From Didymella arachidicola (lineage: Eukaryota > Ascomycota > Dothideomycetes > Pleosporales > Didymellaceae): a DNA stretch of 64,000 nucleotides. Both the position numbers and the translations under genes were made by a program. Under the pieces are notes generated by a model. It saw only the letters and a program-made list of their open reading frames with translations. It was not told the DNA's origin and did not search any database. The stretch is from contig CM049998.1 in assembly GCA_016630955.3 (NCBI GenBank), positions 1,116,001 through 1,180,000 on the forward strand. Reading direction: 5' to 3'. Positions 39,909 to 51,002 of this stretch are shown here, piece by piece. Numbering within the stretch: the stretch's first letter is position 1; every line of letters starts with the position of its first letter.

Positions 39909-42672
39909 TTACCTCATCATCTGGGAGATGTTATTCCACTTCTGCTTAAGGGTCTCGTGTTCCTCGTTGATCTGGACATGTCAGTCACGACTTGGGTGAA
40001 GGTGCTTGGGTCTACTCACTGTCGCCCACTTCATCTTAGTGTCCACCAGCTCCTGCTCCATTTCGGCCATCTGTTCTTCCAGAGCTCGATTCTCGTTGTG
40101 AACGACAATGTTCTTCTGCATGACGGTCTCCATCTCGTTCTTCAGCCTCGCCTCAACCTCTTCAGGTTGCGTGTCTACAATCCTCTGGAGTTCCTCGACT
40201 TTCGTCTTCAATGTCTCGTTCTCTTCTGCGAGTTGCTCGTTCTCAACCTTGGTCTTGATAAGCTCTGAGGCCATCTCGACATGCTCGCGGTCGGACTGTT
40301 CAGCGCGGTTCTCAAGTGATCTGACCTTGGCTTCCAAGGTCGCTGTCCTCTCTTTAAGACCTTGGAGCTCGGTTTCGCGGTCTTTTTCGACTCGCTGTTG
40401 CTCCTTCCACTCAGCTGTATACTCCTTCAGCATCTCTGGTGTGATCTTGACCGCAACAGCGTCCTTAACAAGCTGGTCAGCGCGATAGATTTCCTTGTCG
40501 ATGCCACTTGTCGAGCCGAAGAACCCATTCTCAAGAATGGAGTTGGCTGAAGGTGCCTTGTCAATGTAAACGTCGAAGAGCTTCTCTTTCAAGAAGTTGG
40601 TCAGAGTCGCCATATCCTTCATGCCGAGCAATGCCTCCGCGTTCTTCTGCATGAGCACGAGACCGAACTTCAAGATGGCAGATTCCAGGCCTTCGGTCAG
40701 AATCAGATCATAGATGCGAACAACCAGCTGCAACGGGAATCGATAGGCGAAGAGGGTCAGGAACCACTGCGTGGCGTAGAGCTGAGGCTTGACTTCTCTC
40801 CTGCGCAGATGGCAGTAAAGCGCAGGTTCGAATTCCTCGAGCAGCCGCTCAAATTGATGCAAATGTAGGTGCAACCCAGCCATATCCGCGACGAAGAGGT
40901 CCCGCAGGCCATACTTGTTCATCAAAGTGACGAACAAGCTAAAGGCTTCCTCCTCGGGCATGTTGAAAAGCAGCGGCATCGCGATGAAGTTCATGCCTTG
41001 GGCGTAGCCCACAGCTTCGTCATAGAGGGCGTATGCCTTGCAGATACCGAAAAGTCCATCTTGGAGACCAGCTGCCATGAGGTACTTCGAATAGCTTGTT
41101 CGTGCGCCCAGGTCGCGCTTGATGGTCTTCTCCAGCTTAACAATCGCTGCAGTCTTGTCCTTCTTCTCTGCAGCCAGTCTAGCTTGGAGCTTGATGGGAT
41201 CCTCAGCGCTCTCCGACTGGGCTGAAGGCGATCCAAGAGGAGCATTTGTGCTTCCTGTGGTTGTGGCCGGTGTGGAGTAGTCTGAGTGGATCGATGATGC
41301 AGATGAAGCAACCGAGTCCCTTGTTCCGTTTCCGTTCGTCTGAGCAGCGCTCTGAACGGACATGTGTTCCTTGTCTGTTCCTCGGGCTACGAGTTCTCTG
41401 TACTGCTGCTCCAGAGCTTCGTTCTTGCTTTGCGCTAGCACCTGCCAGATCACGCCGCGAATAACCTGTGGGATACCGTTGGATACTGCGCGATTGAGCT
41501 CCTCTGGACTAGTTTGCGCAATTGCTGCGGGACCTTCATTCACAACGGATTGCCACAGATCCCAATCTACTGGCTCTGCCTCCTCGGTGGACGGTCCGGT
41601 TGCGAATCCGGCTGCCGTACCTGGCGCAAGTGCAGGGTTGACGGTCGGCTGTCGAGTAAGACCTGGACTCAATATAGCCTCCTTCTCTATCATGCTCCCT
41701 GGGTTCGTTATCCCCAGACCACCCTCTCTAGTTGTCTCGTCGCTCATGGTAATTCCAGCTTCTTCCCGCATTCTCAGAGCCTTGAAGCGGTCGCGCAGAC
41801 TGCCCTGACTTGACCGGTTGTTGCCCCTCTGGTCATCCTCATCGTCGATTCTGCTCAACGTGAGCTCTGGATTGCTGCCCAAAGACTGAATCGAGGCGTT
41901 GGTGTTGCGGCGATCGGCGAGAGACTGGGGAGGGGAGCCGGGCTTCTTGCTTGAGCTGTTTCGCGAGAGCCATGCGAACGGGCTCGTGAGCTTTCGTGTG
42001 ACTGGTGCAGGCGGCGCGGGCTTTTCCTGGGCGGCAGGGGGAGGCGGCGGCGGTGGGAACTTGACAGGAGACATCTGGCCGGACAGGCCTTGCAGCCCGC
42101 TTGCTGAGGCTGTTGAGTCTCTCGAGTCTCGCGGTGGTAGTTTGGGCAACAGACTGGTGTCTTTGATGCCTTCTGTAGCGAATCAGCGGAGCTCAGGTTT
42201 CCTCTTGACAGCAGGAACACGTGCCTTCATCGAGCGACACATCATCCATGTCTGATGTCACTGATATTCTATGGGCCGTGAGCAAGGGCGACTTGGCAGG
42301 TGCATCGTCCTCGGTGGATGTGTCGGCGGCCTCGACTGCGCCCTTGGTGTCTGCCGCTCCATCATGGGTCTGAAATGGGACTTCTGCTATCTCTGGTGTA
42401 GGGGAGTCGGGCTTGGGACTCTGTACTGTGGTATCAGTGGACTCGCGCTTACTGATGAGCGACCGTGATCGTGACTGAGAGCGCTCTGAGTGTGATTCGG
42501 GGCGAGGGGTGATCTCAGATGCATCCTCGAAGCTGTCCTGCTTGAGCGCACTCTTGTTAGATATCTTCCCCGGATCTGCTTGTTTGCTTTTGATGAAGCT
42601 GCAGGCACTCACTACGTCCTTGTCCGAGCCATGCGAGCTTGTTGGCCTTGCGGGCTTCTTGTCCTCCTCCAT
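39909..42672 (-). CDS. GYP5: Gyp5-type Rab GTPase-activating protein (TBC domain)
   Basis: Exons 42672..42225, 42172..40020, 39971..39909; 887 aa. Intron 1 (52 nt) needs a GC donor (GAAG|GCACGT) to keep frame; intron 2 (48 nt) is GTGAGT...CCAG. The N-terminal 370 residues are Ser/Pro-rich with a polyproline run. The TBC domain is about 379-700: RGVIWQVLAQ, the Arg-finger motif IKRDLGARTSY (Arg near 507) and the Gln-finger motif GYAQGMNFIA (near 539). A long coiled coil covers about 757-862 and the spliced tail ends KQKWNNISQMMR. Yeast Gyp5 stimulates GTP hydrolysis by Ypt1/Sec4 at ER-Golgi and polarised growth sites. Dual GAP residues are intact. Confidence 0.92.
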
Positions 42673-43993
42673 GTTGCTAGGGCTGCTCGGGGCCAGATAT
42701 CAAGATTCGGAAAGCTGCAGTCGATGCAGCAGAGTCAAAGGTCGAAGAAATTTACGGAATAGTGATTAAGGTGTAGAAAAGTCGGTGCAAAGCCCTTGCA
42801 GTATTCGTCACGGGCGTTTGGCAGTGTTGTCGAAGTGAATGGTCCAGCGATGCTGAATTGAAGATGCGGGAGTGGGTCTGGTTTCCAGGTCACCGCAACT
42901 AGTGGACGGGTGAGCCACACCTGCCTAAATATACCCGGCGCCCTTCAAGCAACACTAAGAAATCGCCGTTGAGCTGAGCTGGAGCTGACGGCACTGGCTG
43001 ATCCGGCCTCTGAGCGTTTGCGTGGTGCACGAGCTTGCTTCGCAAGATGCAGGTCAACAGCGTGTCCTCCGGGTCGTGGGGTAGCGAAATGCTCAACATC
43101 ACAGTATTGTGAACATGAAACAAGCTAAACTAGGGAAGCCACGACCTAGAATCCCGCACTTTGGGACACTAGCATCACCGTATTCTGATGCAAGCAGCGA
43201 CACTTGCGTTAGCTGCCTCGCGTCCTTTTGTCGCTTCATTCGAGTAAAACTGCAAGACCAATTTTCGAAGAAAAATGAAGAGCGGCGTTGGGTGTTCTGC
43301 AGGGCCCGCGAAGCAAGGGAGAAGGCACGTCATTACTGCATGCACTGTCCCAGGGCATTGAGATTGCTTCATTACAGTTGCCGGGCGTTGCCGTCATCCA
43401 GATATTGCGCTGCGCCAAACCCTGAGAGGTCGCTTGGGTTGATAGGACCGCATACGTGCAAGTCGCACATCCCTTCGCACGACTGTGGTTGCGTTGACTT
43501 ATTTTATGCAAATTTAGGTATTCACGGCTGAAGATGAGGACATGGAGCGGTGTACGTCTCACCGCATCAGCGCCGCACACTTCAAGAACCACAGGATATG
43601 TCGGCAAGTGTAAAAAAAAAATGTGAATCAAGTTGATCATCAAGAAGTGGTATGGAAGATTACAGATATACTATCGAGAAACCAGAGTAAGAAGAGAAGC
43701 AGAAATAGACAAAAGGGACAAAAGAAAGCGACGTCTCCGACGAGAATCTCTCTGGTTTACCCGGGGGTATACAATCGCTCGCCTGGATTGTGAAAGTCGA
43801 CTATAAGCAAAACAGTGTGCGCCGCGCTATGCAATTCGTAGCTTCGTGTCCAAGACCTGTGTAGGTGTGGTATCTTGCAAGTGAACGCCGTCCTAGGCCG
43901 TGGTAGTGGCTCCCGAGTGAAAATGGAAGTTCAAGGAATGAGAAGGTGAGGAGCAAGAAAAAGAAACGGGCGAGCAGAGAAAAGGCTGAGCGA
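42673..43993. other. Intergenic
   Basis: About 1.3 kb. Promoter of the RabGAP gene, then a gene-free stretch with an A-run at about 43612-43621. No ORF here is convincing. Confidence 0.5.
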
Positions 43994-45370
43994 TCACCGC
44001 TCGTGCAGATGGTCGCTGAAGCTGTCGAGGGCTTCGTAGACGGCCGACCAGAACCGTCTTTGTACGGGCCGAACTGGCGGGCGGGCGGCGACGGCGACGC
44101 TCTTAGTGTCGTCGGTCTGTGTGCTGGACTCGACCATGCTGGACTTGGGCGGAACGGTCTTGAGGTCATCCCCGGCTTCAGCATCGTCGACGGCGGTGTC
44201 GATCGACTCCCAGCTGCCGTCGACGGCCTTTGGCTCAGCACTGCCTGCTCCTCCCTGTGCTCGCGGACCCGACTCGAGCGAGGCTGGCATGCTCTGCTGC
44301 ACTGCGCTCATGTCTCTCCGCAAGTCATCGATGATGGCGAGCTGGATCTCGTTCAGCGCCTTGGCCTCGTCGAATCGCCTCTTCAGATCTGCAGTGTAGA
44401 TCTGGACGCCTTCGATGTACTTTGCGACTTCGGCCATGTAACTACTGTCGTCTTCTTGGACGTGTGGACGCGGACTTGCGGGCCGCGGTGAGTCTACACC
44501 AGAAAACAGATCGTCTGTACCCTTTTTGGTCTGCGCGTCTGGCGCGGCGAGGTACGAGGTCATGTTCTCAAACTGCCCCACGATGTACTCCATCTGGTCG
44601 TCTGTGAGCTCGCGGGTCGCGGTGAGGTGTTCAAAGTGGGCGATGCATGACGACAGCGCAGACTGGACAGGCGAGGCCGAGTAGTGCGAGTCGCCATCCC
44701 ACGGTATGGGCGAAAGCGAGCCGGTGGTGCTGCCACGCAGGATGCGCGAGCTCTCGGGGGTGTACGGGTAGCGCAACGCGCCGGGCGCATGATGGCCAAG
44801 CAGGCTGGACGTCTTGGTGGGCGTGTAGGGCGCAGGTTCGGTGACGGTGTGGTGGGGCTTTGGTCTGGACGCGCTGAGCAGCTCGTGTGGGGTGTCGCAG
44901 CGTTTGCCTGTCCTGCCAGGAGTGCCGGGGCGAGGGTCCAACAGCGGCCAGCGGTGCTCCCGATCGGATGCGCTGCTCGCGGGTCGCTGTCTGAAGGGGT
45001 CGGAGAAGCAGGCAGAATCGGGGCTGCCGTGCGCCTCGCTCTCGGGCGGCGTCCAGGGTCGTGCCGAGTGCGGTGGTGAGTCCATGGCGCGGGCGTGCAG
45101 CGGGCGGTCTTCGCGGGCCAGAGACGGGGAGCTGCGCGCAGTTATATGCGCCGGCAGAGACTGCGCGACAAAATGCTGCAGTGCGCGCGGAGGGGGTGCG
45201 GTCGAGGACATGCGCCAGATGCGGGCGGCGTCTGGAGGATGGTTGGCCGCTGTGACGTGAGAGTGCGCCGCAGTGCTTGGGCCAGCGATTCGACTGGCTG
45301 GCCGAGGCTGCACGCGCTCAGCCGGTGGTGGGGGCAGGCCCTCTCGAAAATCACGTCGCAGGGCGGACAT
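43994..45370 (-). CDS. Unknown 458-aa protein with predicted coiled coil
   Basis: Continuous frame from the ATG at 45370 (MSALRRDFREGLPPPPAERV). Later in-frame Mets (for example MSSTAPPPRALQHF or MDSPPHSARPWTPPES) are alternative starts. Residues 1-230 are Pro/Ser/Arg-rich. An ordered section around 235-355 holds HFEHLTATRELTDDQMEYIV and a helical stretch YIEGVQIYTADLKRRFDEAK, then LAIIDDLRRDMSAVQQSM. The tail RRFWSAVYEALDSFSDHL is amphipathic. No recognised family. It shares a 214-nt divergent promoter with anthranilate synthase I. Confidence 0.6.
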   Translation of the reverse strand: MSALRRDFREGLPPPPAERVQPRPASRIAGPSTAAHSHVTAANHPPDAARIWRMSSTAPPPRALQHFVAQSLPAHITARSSPSLAREDRPLHARAMDSPPHSARPWTPPESEAHGSPDSACFSDPFRQRPASSASDREHRWPLLDPRPGTPGRTGKRCDTPHELLSASRPKPHHTVTEPAPYTPTKTSSLLGHHAPGALRYPYTPESSRILRGSTTGSLSPIPWDGDSHYSASPVQSALSSCIAHFEHLTATRELTDDQMEYIVGQFENMTSYLAAPDAQTKKGTDDLFSGVDSPRPASPRPHVQEDDSSYMAEVAKYIEGVQIYTADLKRRFDEAKALNEIQLAIIDDLRRDMSAVQQSMPASLESGPRAQGGAGSAEPKAVDGSWESIDTAVDDAEAGDDLKTVPPKSSMVESSTQTDDTKSVAVAARPPVRPVQRRFWSAVYEALDSFSDHLHER

Positions 45371-45458
45371 TCGAGCCCGCCGATTGGGCCGTCGACGACG
45401 CTGGGTCCGCTGGGAGACGATGATTCTGGGTCTGGATAGGTGAGCGCTTGGTATTGTC

Positions 45459-45464
45459 TGACTC
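45459..45464 (+). promoter_or_regulatory. Gcn4/CPC1-type site upstream of anthranilate synthase I
   Basis: TGACTC, 121 nt before the start codon. It matches the core of the amino-acid-control element bound by Gcn4/CPC1/CpcA. A full TGACTCA also lies inside intron 2 (45823-45829). Confidence 0.45.
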
Positions 45465-45584
45465 TGAACCTCGCTGTGAGCGCCCAGCCCGTATCATACT
45501 ACGCAATTCGCAGCAGCACCCACACCACGCAGTCCGCAGTCTTGCACAGCGCCAATTGCTGCCCCTTGTGAAGAGTCTGAAGCC

Positions 45585-47677
45585 ATGGCCTCCCAGGTAC
45601 GTTCTGTTGCGAACCCCGCCACCACCCGTAGCGGCGCGCAGAGCTGAGCGCATGACCACAGCAGCTCGGCGTTCAGCCATCGCTCGACACGGTGCGCGAG
45701 GTGTTGGCTGCCGCAGTCAACGCCCCGAACCCGCCCAACCTCGTCCCCGTCTTCTCCTCCATCTCCGCCGAGTTTCTGACGCCGTCGAGCATATACCTCA
45801 AGGTCTCCGCAAAGTGAGTGCCTGACTCATCTGCGTGCGCTTTATCCAGGGTTGACACGCGGCCAGGTCCCAGTCGAAGCTCTCGTTCCTGTTTGAGAGC
45901 GCCGCGACCACAGAGACCATCGGGCGGTACAGCTTCGTCGGTGCAGACCCGCGCAAAGTCATCAAAACGGGCCCCGGCCATGGCGAAGAGGCAGACCCGC
46001 TCCCCAGCCTCGAGAAGGAGCTGGCAAGGAGCAGAGTTGCGACCGTACCCTCGATACAGCTCCCTCCCATGACGGGTGGCGCGGTTGGCTATGTTGGATA
46101 TGACTGCGTCAAGTACTTCGAGCCCAAGACACGGCGAGACGACGTCAAGGATGTTCTGGGCGTGCCCGAGAGCCTGTTCATGTTGTACGACACCATCGTG
46201 GCCCTCGATCACTTTGCACAGGTCGTAAAGGTCATCACATACGTCAAAGTCCCGGACAGCCTCGACACCCTGGAGCAGGCCTACGACGAGGCCAAGGCTA
46301 CCCTGAAGAAGTACGTGACGATCCTCAAGGACAAGAACGTGCCCATGCCCCAGCAGGGGCCGATCAAACTGGGGAACGAGTACAAGTCCAACATCGGCCG
46401 GGAAGGCTACGAGGCACACGTCAAGGAGCTCAAGAAGCACATCGCAGTTGGCGACATCATCCAGGCGGTTCCTTCACAGCGCTTCGCACGACCCACTTCG
46501 CTGCACCCTTTCAACGTCTACAGGAATCTGCGAAACGTCAACCCTTCGCCATACCTCTTCTTCGTCGACTGCGAAGACTTCCAGATCGTGGGCGCCAGTC
46601 CCGAGTTGCTGGTCAAGGAGGAACAGGGCAGGATCATCACGCATCCCATTGCCGGCACTGTGAAGAGGGGCAAAACCCTGCAAGAAGATGCAGCCCTCGC
46701 TGAAGAGCTTTCCAATTCACTCAAGGACCGCGCCGAGCACGTAAGTCGGACCGAACCCCAACGTCAACCCAACACTGACTGATTTCACAGGTCATGTTGG
46801 TGGACCTCGCGCGGAATGACGTAAATCGTGTTTGCGACCCACTCTCCACTCGTGTGGATAAGCTGATGGTTGTGCAAAAGGTAGGAACAACACCAGCCGT
46901 CATCGCATTCATGCAAATCATCATCTGATCGAGGGCTATTCGCTAATCGATCCAGTTTTCGCACGTCCAGCATCTGGTTTCTGAGGTGTCGGGCATCCTG
47001 CGACCCGGCAAGACGCGATTCGATGCCTTCCGCTCCATTTTCCCCGCAGGTATGTCAAGTGCTCCATAACATGATCTGATGTTGAAACCGCGAACAGGGA
47101 CCGTGAGCGGCGCGCCCAAAGTGCGGGCGATGGAATTGATCGCTGAGCTGGAGAAAGAGAAGCGCGGTGTCTACGCTGGCGCTGTGGGGTACTTCGGCTA
47201 TGGCAGTGTCGATGGTGACAAGCAAATTGAGGGTGCTATGGACGTGAGTTGGCCCCTGAGGCGCCAGTGCGCACGGTGTTTCCATGGCTGATCTCCCACA
47301 GACTTGCATTGCGCTACGGACCATGCTTGTCAAAGATGGCATCGCCTATCTCCAAGCAGGGGTAAGTTCGACAGAATCTTGCTCTCACACAGCTGCTAAC
47401 CATTGGCCAAGGGCGGAATTGTGTTCGACTCAGATCCATACGATGAGTGGATGGAGACGATCAATAAACTAGGTGTGTTCACTTTTGCGTTTTTGTTCAC
47501 AACTCCCCCGTAAAGTCGCCGTGCGCTGACCGCTGTTTGACTAAAGGCGCGAACACACACTGCATCACTTCAGCCGAAGAGAAGCATCTGGCCGAGCAGA
47601 CAGAGGAGGAGGTCGACAGTGACAAATCAAGGCCGCTCGAGGGCGACGCAAAGCCGCGCATCAGTGTGGCTGCGTAG
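45585..47677 (+). CDS. TRP2: Anthranilate synthase component I
   Basis: Nine exons: 45585..45596, 45665..45813, 45867..46740, 46791..46880, 46956..47049, 47098..47243, 47302..47361, 47412..47472, 47547..47677; 538 aa, all junctions in phase. It converts chorismate and glutamine-derived ammonia to anthranilate, the first committed step of tryptophan synthesis. The N-terminal regulatory region has SFLFESA (tryptophan-feedback LLES-type site). The chorismate-binding half shows PSPYLFFVDCEDFQIVGASP, HPIAGTVKRGKTLQED, DLARNDVNRVCDP, GTVSGAPKVRAMELIAELE and YLQAGGGIVFDSDPYDEW. Cytosolic. A TGACTC upstream and TGACTCA in intron 2 suggest cross-pathway amino-acid control. Exon 1 has only four codons and its junction uses a tandem acceptor. 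Confidence 0.95.
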
Positions 47678-48593
47678 ACGGGCAATCGGTGACTGCGCCA
47701 CACGAGGCTGCCCATGTGCAGCTGTGGTTGGTGAAGTCAGCTCTGGTGGCTGAAGATCAGGGTCTGGGCTGTGGATCGAAGCCATCACCATCGAGGAGGG
47801 GTTAAACGAAATGACGACCAAACGTCGCCGGCCACAGCAGGTCGACACGCTATACGGACGTCACATCGATAGGCGGTCCTTGGATGAAACAAGGTTCGCT
47901 GGTAAATTTCACAATTTATCCTGCCGCCGACTGCTTTCCAAGTGAAATTGTGCAACGGCACAGGGGCTCTCCTGTGTGAGTGTGAACGACTCGTTCTCGT
48001 GGTGCCACCGTGACCTGGATCGCCAAGTTGAGCGCGCTGCTGGTGTGGCAGGTCGCTTGGACAACAGCGCGCCTCTGTCTGCGTGAGTTGTACATGCAGG
48101 TCGAGCTTCCACAGCACAGGCACAGTCACAGTCGGGAGGGCCGTTGTCGACATCATAAAACTGGAAAACTTGATGGGCTAGCCCTGATCGTGCCTGGGTT
48201 CGGCAAGCTCCACCCATTGGCGAATCAGCGCGCGCTCCGCAATCCTGTTCCTTGCTGCGAGCAATCGTGCCTGCTCCGACCCCTGTCGGACTTTGAGCGG
48301 TACTAGCCAAGTGCGAGGCTAGCACGAGTCGGCGTCACTGTACCAGCCATTTGTTTGCGGAGCGACCAGCCGCCGTGTGAGGTAACAGGGCAGGAGCTTC
48401 ACTCACGTACCAGCCACGACCTGCGCGAGCGTTTGCGTTCCTCAGAAGGATAAAGCCTGCACTTCCCTCTCACCTCAGTCCCTCACCAACCTCATCTTCA
48501 ACCAAGCATCCCACAGCTAGCATCTCTTCTTCCCCACAGCTCCTACTACCAGCCTAGTAGCCTTTGCTCTACCACACCACACCCACCATCAAG
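47678..48593. other. Intergenic
   Basis: 3' flank of anthranilate synthase I and promoter of the CFEM gene. A pyrimidine/CCACA-rich tract (about 48470-48590) precedes the CFEM start. No gene supported. Confidence 0.5.
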
Positions 48594-49502
48594 ATGAAGC
48601 AGTCCATGGTCCTTCTCGCCGCCATTGCTGGCGCTGCTACCGCCCAGAACCTCGGTTCTTGCGCAGTATGTTCCAACCCCAGCTTGTGCCTACGGCATTG
48701 CTCCATTGTTTGCAAACAATGCTAACCCATTCCAGCAATTGTGCATCAACAACATGAACCTGATCGCCAACACCCAGTTCTCCTGCCCTGCCGGTGACCA
48801 GGCCTGCTTCTGCTCCCAGTCCAACTGGGCTTACGGTGTTCGCGATTGCTCCCAGCAGGCTTGCGACGGCGCGCAGGCTGCTCAGGCCATTGGCTACGCC
48901 CAGAGCCAGTGCCAGGGTGCGTTTCCTTTGATCAATGCTAAGCAACTCTTACTGACTCTGCTCCAGGTGTCGAGTCTACCCTTTCCTCTGGCGCCACTGC
49001 CTCTCCTTCTGCAGCTCTGACCATCCTGAACCCGGCTCTCAGCGCCATCTCAACGGCTGCTGGTGGTTCCGCTTCAGGTGAGAGTGCTTCTGCCACTGGC
49101 AGCGCCTCCCAGTCCGCTATTACTACCGTGCCCCTCATCGGAACCATCACCAACTCCGACGGCAGTGTCCAGACCACCACTTCTGGGTTCAGCACTGTTT
49201 ACTCTTCTGGCGCGCTAACCGGCTCTGCAGCAAGCGCGGCCTCAAGCGCGGCTTCTTCCATCGAGTCCGATTTGAGCTCTGCTCTGTCCTCGATCGCTGG
49301 GTCTGCCTCGTCTGCTCTTGCATCTGTCACCGGCTCCCTTGCTTCTGCCGCCTCGTCGGCTACTGGTGCCGCCGGTTCTGCTGCCAGCTCCGCTACCTCC
49401 GCTGCCGGCTCTGCTGCTTCCAGCGTTGCCTCTGGCTCCGCTGCCAAGGTCACCGGCCTGCCTGTTGCCGCCGGTCTTGCCTTCGCTGCCTACTTCCTCT
49501 AA
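48594..49502 (+). CDS. CFEM-domain, GPI-anchored cell-surface protein
   Basis: Exons 48594..48665, 48736..48916, 48967..49502; 262 aa. Signal peptide MKQSMVLLAAIAGAATA. The CFEM domain follows directly with eight cysteines in the expected order: SCA, LCI, SCP, ACFC (two), DCS, ACD and QCQ, plus the Asp in AGDQACFC that in haem-binding CFEM proteins coordinates iron axially. The first Cys is separated from the rest by intron 1, so reading through the intron destroys the domain. A long Ala/Ser-rich stalk and hydrophobic tail VAAGLAFAAYFL indicate GPI anchoring to membrane or wall. CFEM proteins act in haem uptake, adhesion or host interaction. Domain certain, role open. Confidence 0.93.
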
Positions 49503-51002
49503 GCGCCTTTCGCTGTCCAAGGTCCTGCCTCGACGGAGTAATGTGCATAATGGATAATGGGGAGGAATAGGAATGCAGGAGGACTTGGATATATCGCTGG
49601 CAAACGGCGATGGATTGAATACACTTCAGTATTCGATTCGAGTCGCAGGACTCGATTTTTACGACCTTCATACGACGGCTTAATGGCTCTTCATGTACAC
49701 GCGCCTTAGCGCTTTGATACCCTCACTCGGCTTGCGGGAGAGCGCCCCGGTGTATGGGCGCTGGTAGTTAGCAGCGACTGAAATACGATAATTACTCACA
49801 TCACATTGTCCCATCTTTCGCATCTGATCTCGTCGCATGAAACCTGGTTACTATTTGATTCCTGATGACGCATAGTGCCGAGACGGTCTTGCAACCTGCA
49901 TGCGAGAAGAGTGGCTATGATGACATGCTGTGACACTGTCCTCGCAGCCACGTTGAGCAACAAGATGTGGTGCCACGGATCACAGGCGCTTCGAGAACGA
50001 TGAATCATGCAGATCGTGAGTGGAGAAGGGGAAACTGATGGCTCCGCTATCAAATAGTGTTCTTGAGCTGGACGAAAGCAAGAAGTGAGGTCGACATAGA
50101 GTTCATCAGCCACAGACCATCACGCAATATGAGCACCAGCCTGGCCCTGGCTCCACACCTTGCTGACATGTAGCAGATTGCGGTCCACACAGCACGCCCC
50201 GGCCCGCCGCGGATGTGTGATCGTCTAAACAGTAAACAAGAAACACCACTCATCCCCGACGAGCGAGGCGCTCTGTTAAGCGCGGTTCTACGTGTCTGTG
50301 TCTGTGTCTGGGGGGATGCGCACAGCGATGCTGCCGTACCGTAGCCGTTGGGGCACTGGGTTGACCCCGACTGCTGCGTGGTTCGCAATACCAAGGCGCG
50401 ACGCAAGCGATGCAAGGAGGTTGGGGCACGAGGGGCTGGGACGAGCATGCATGCGGGTGGGTGGGGATGTGGCACGTTGTTGGGGCGTGGCGAGTATGCA
50501 AGGTGGAGAGTCGTGGGCGCGTGGTGTATTGATTTTTTGTGCGTCGTCGATCTTGGTGATCTGTTTGTTTGTTGATGGACGGGCGTCGTCGAGGTGCAGG
50601 GATAAAGGCTGCGCGTGCAAGCGAGGCGTCCTGGTGGTTCTCAGCCGCAGGGCTGAGTTGAGTCGCTGCCTAGTGGTGCCTTGGGGCTGCCTGCTTTTTT
50701 CCCCTTGAGATGGGGTATAAATAAGTTGATTGAGATGTGTGTTTTGGCGTCTTTGTTACTTGGGTCTGCTGTCTTTTCTGTTGAGGTTGTGAAGTAGCTG
50801 AGTTAAGCCTGGTTGTGACGCTGCGCCTGCGTGCCGACAGTATCGGTTTCTCAGCTATCTCAGCAACGAGCTCTGGGGCCTTGGAGTCGTCGGTTTTAAC
50901 GCTGTTACTGAGAGTCTCTGTGTTGTTTGTATCGTCTCCCCGCGACCAGCTGCCATTTCCCATCCCAGGCGCTCCTGACTTTTTCTGCTTCACCCTCTCC
51001 CC
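49503..51002. other. Intergenic
   Basis: About 1.5 kb without a supported gene. A GTGTCT microsatellite lies at about 50289-50309. A plus-strand frame at 50292-50708 has codon content unlike the genes and no start or splice support. Confidence 0.5.

Noticed and set aside
40820..40840. GGTTCGAATTCC resembles a tRNA T-arm
   Set aside because: Inside RabGAP coding sequence with no acceptor or anticodon stem around it. No tRNA found elsewhere.
45673..46440. 255-aa minus-strand ORF
   Set aside because: Antisense of anthranilate synthase I exons.
50292..50708. 138-aa plus-strand ORF
   Set aside because: Trp/Cys/Arg-rich composition unlike the genes here; no splice or family support.
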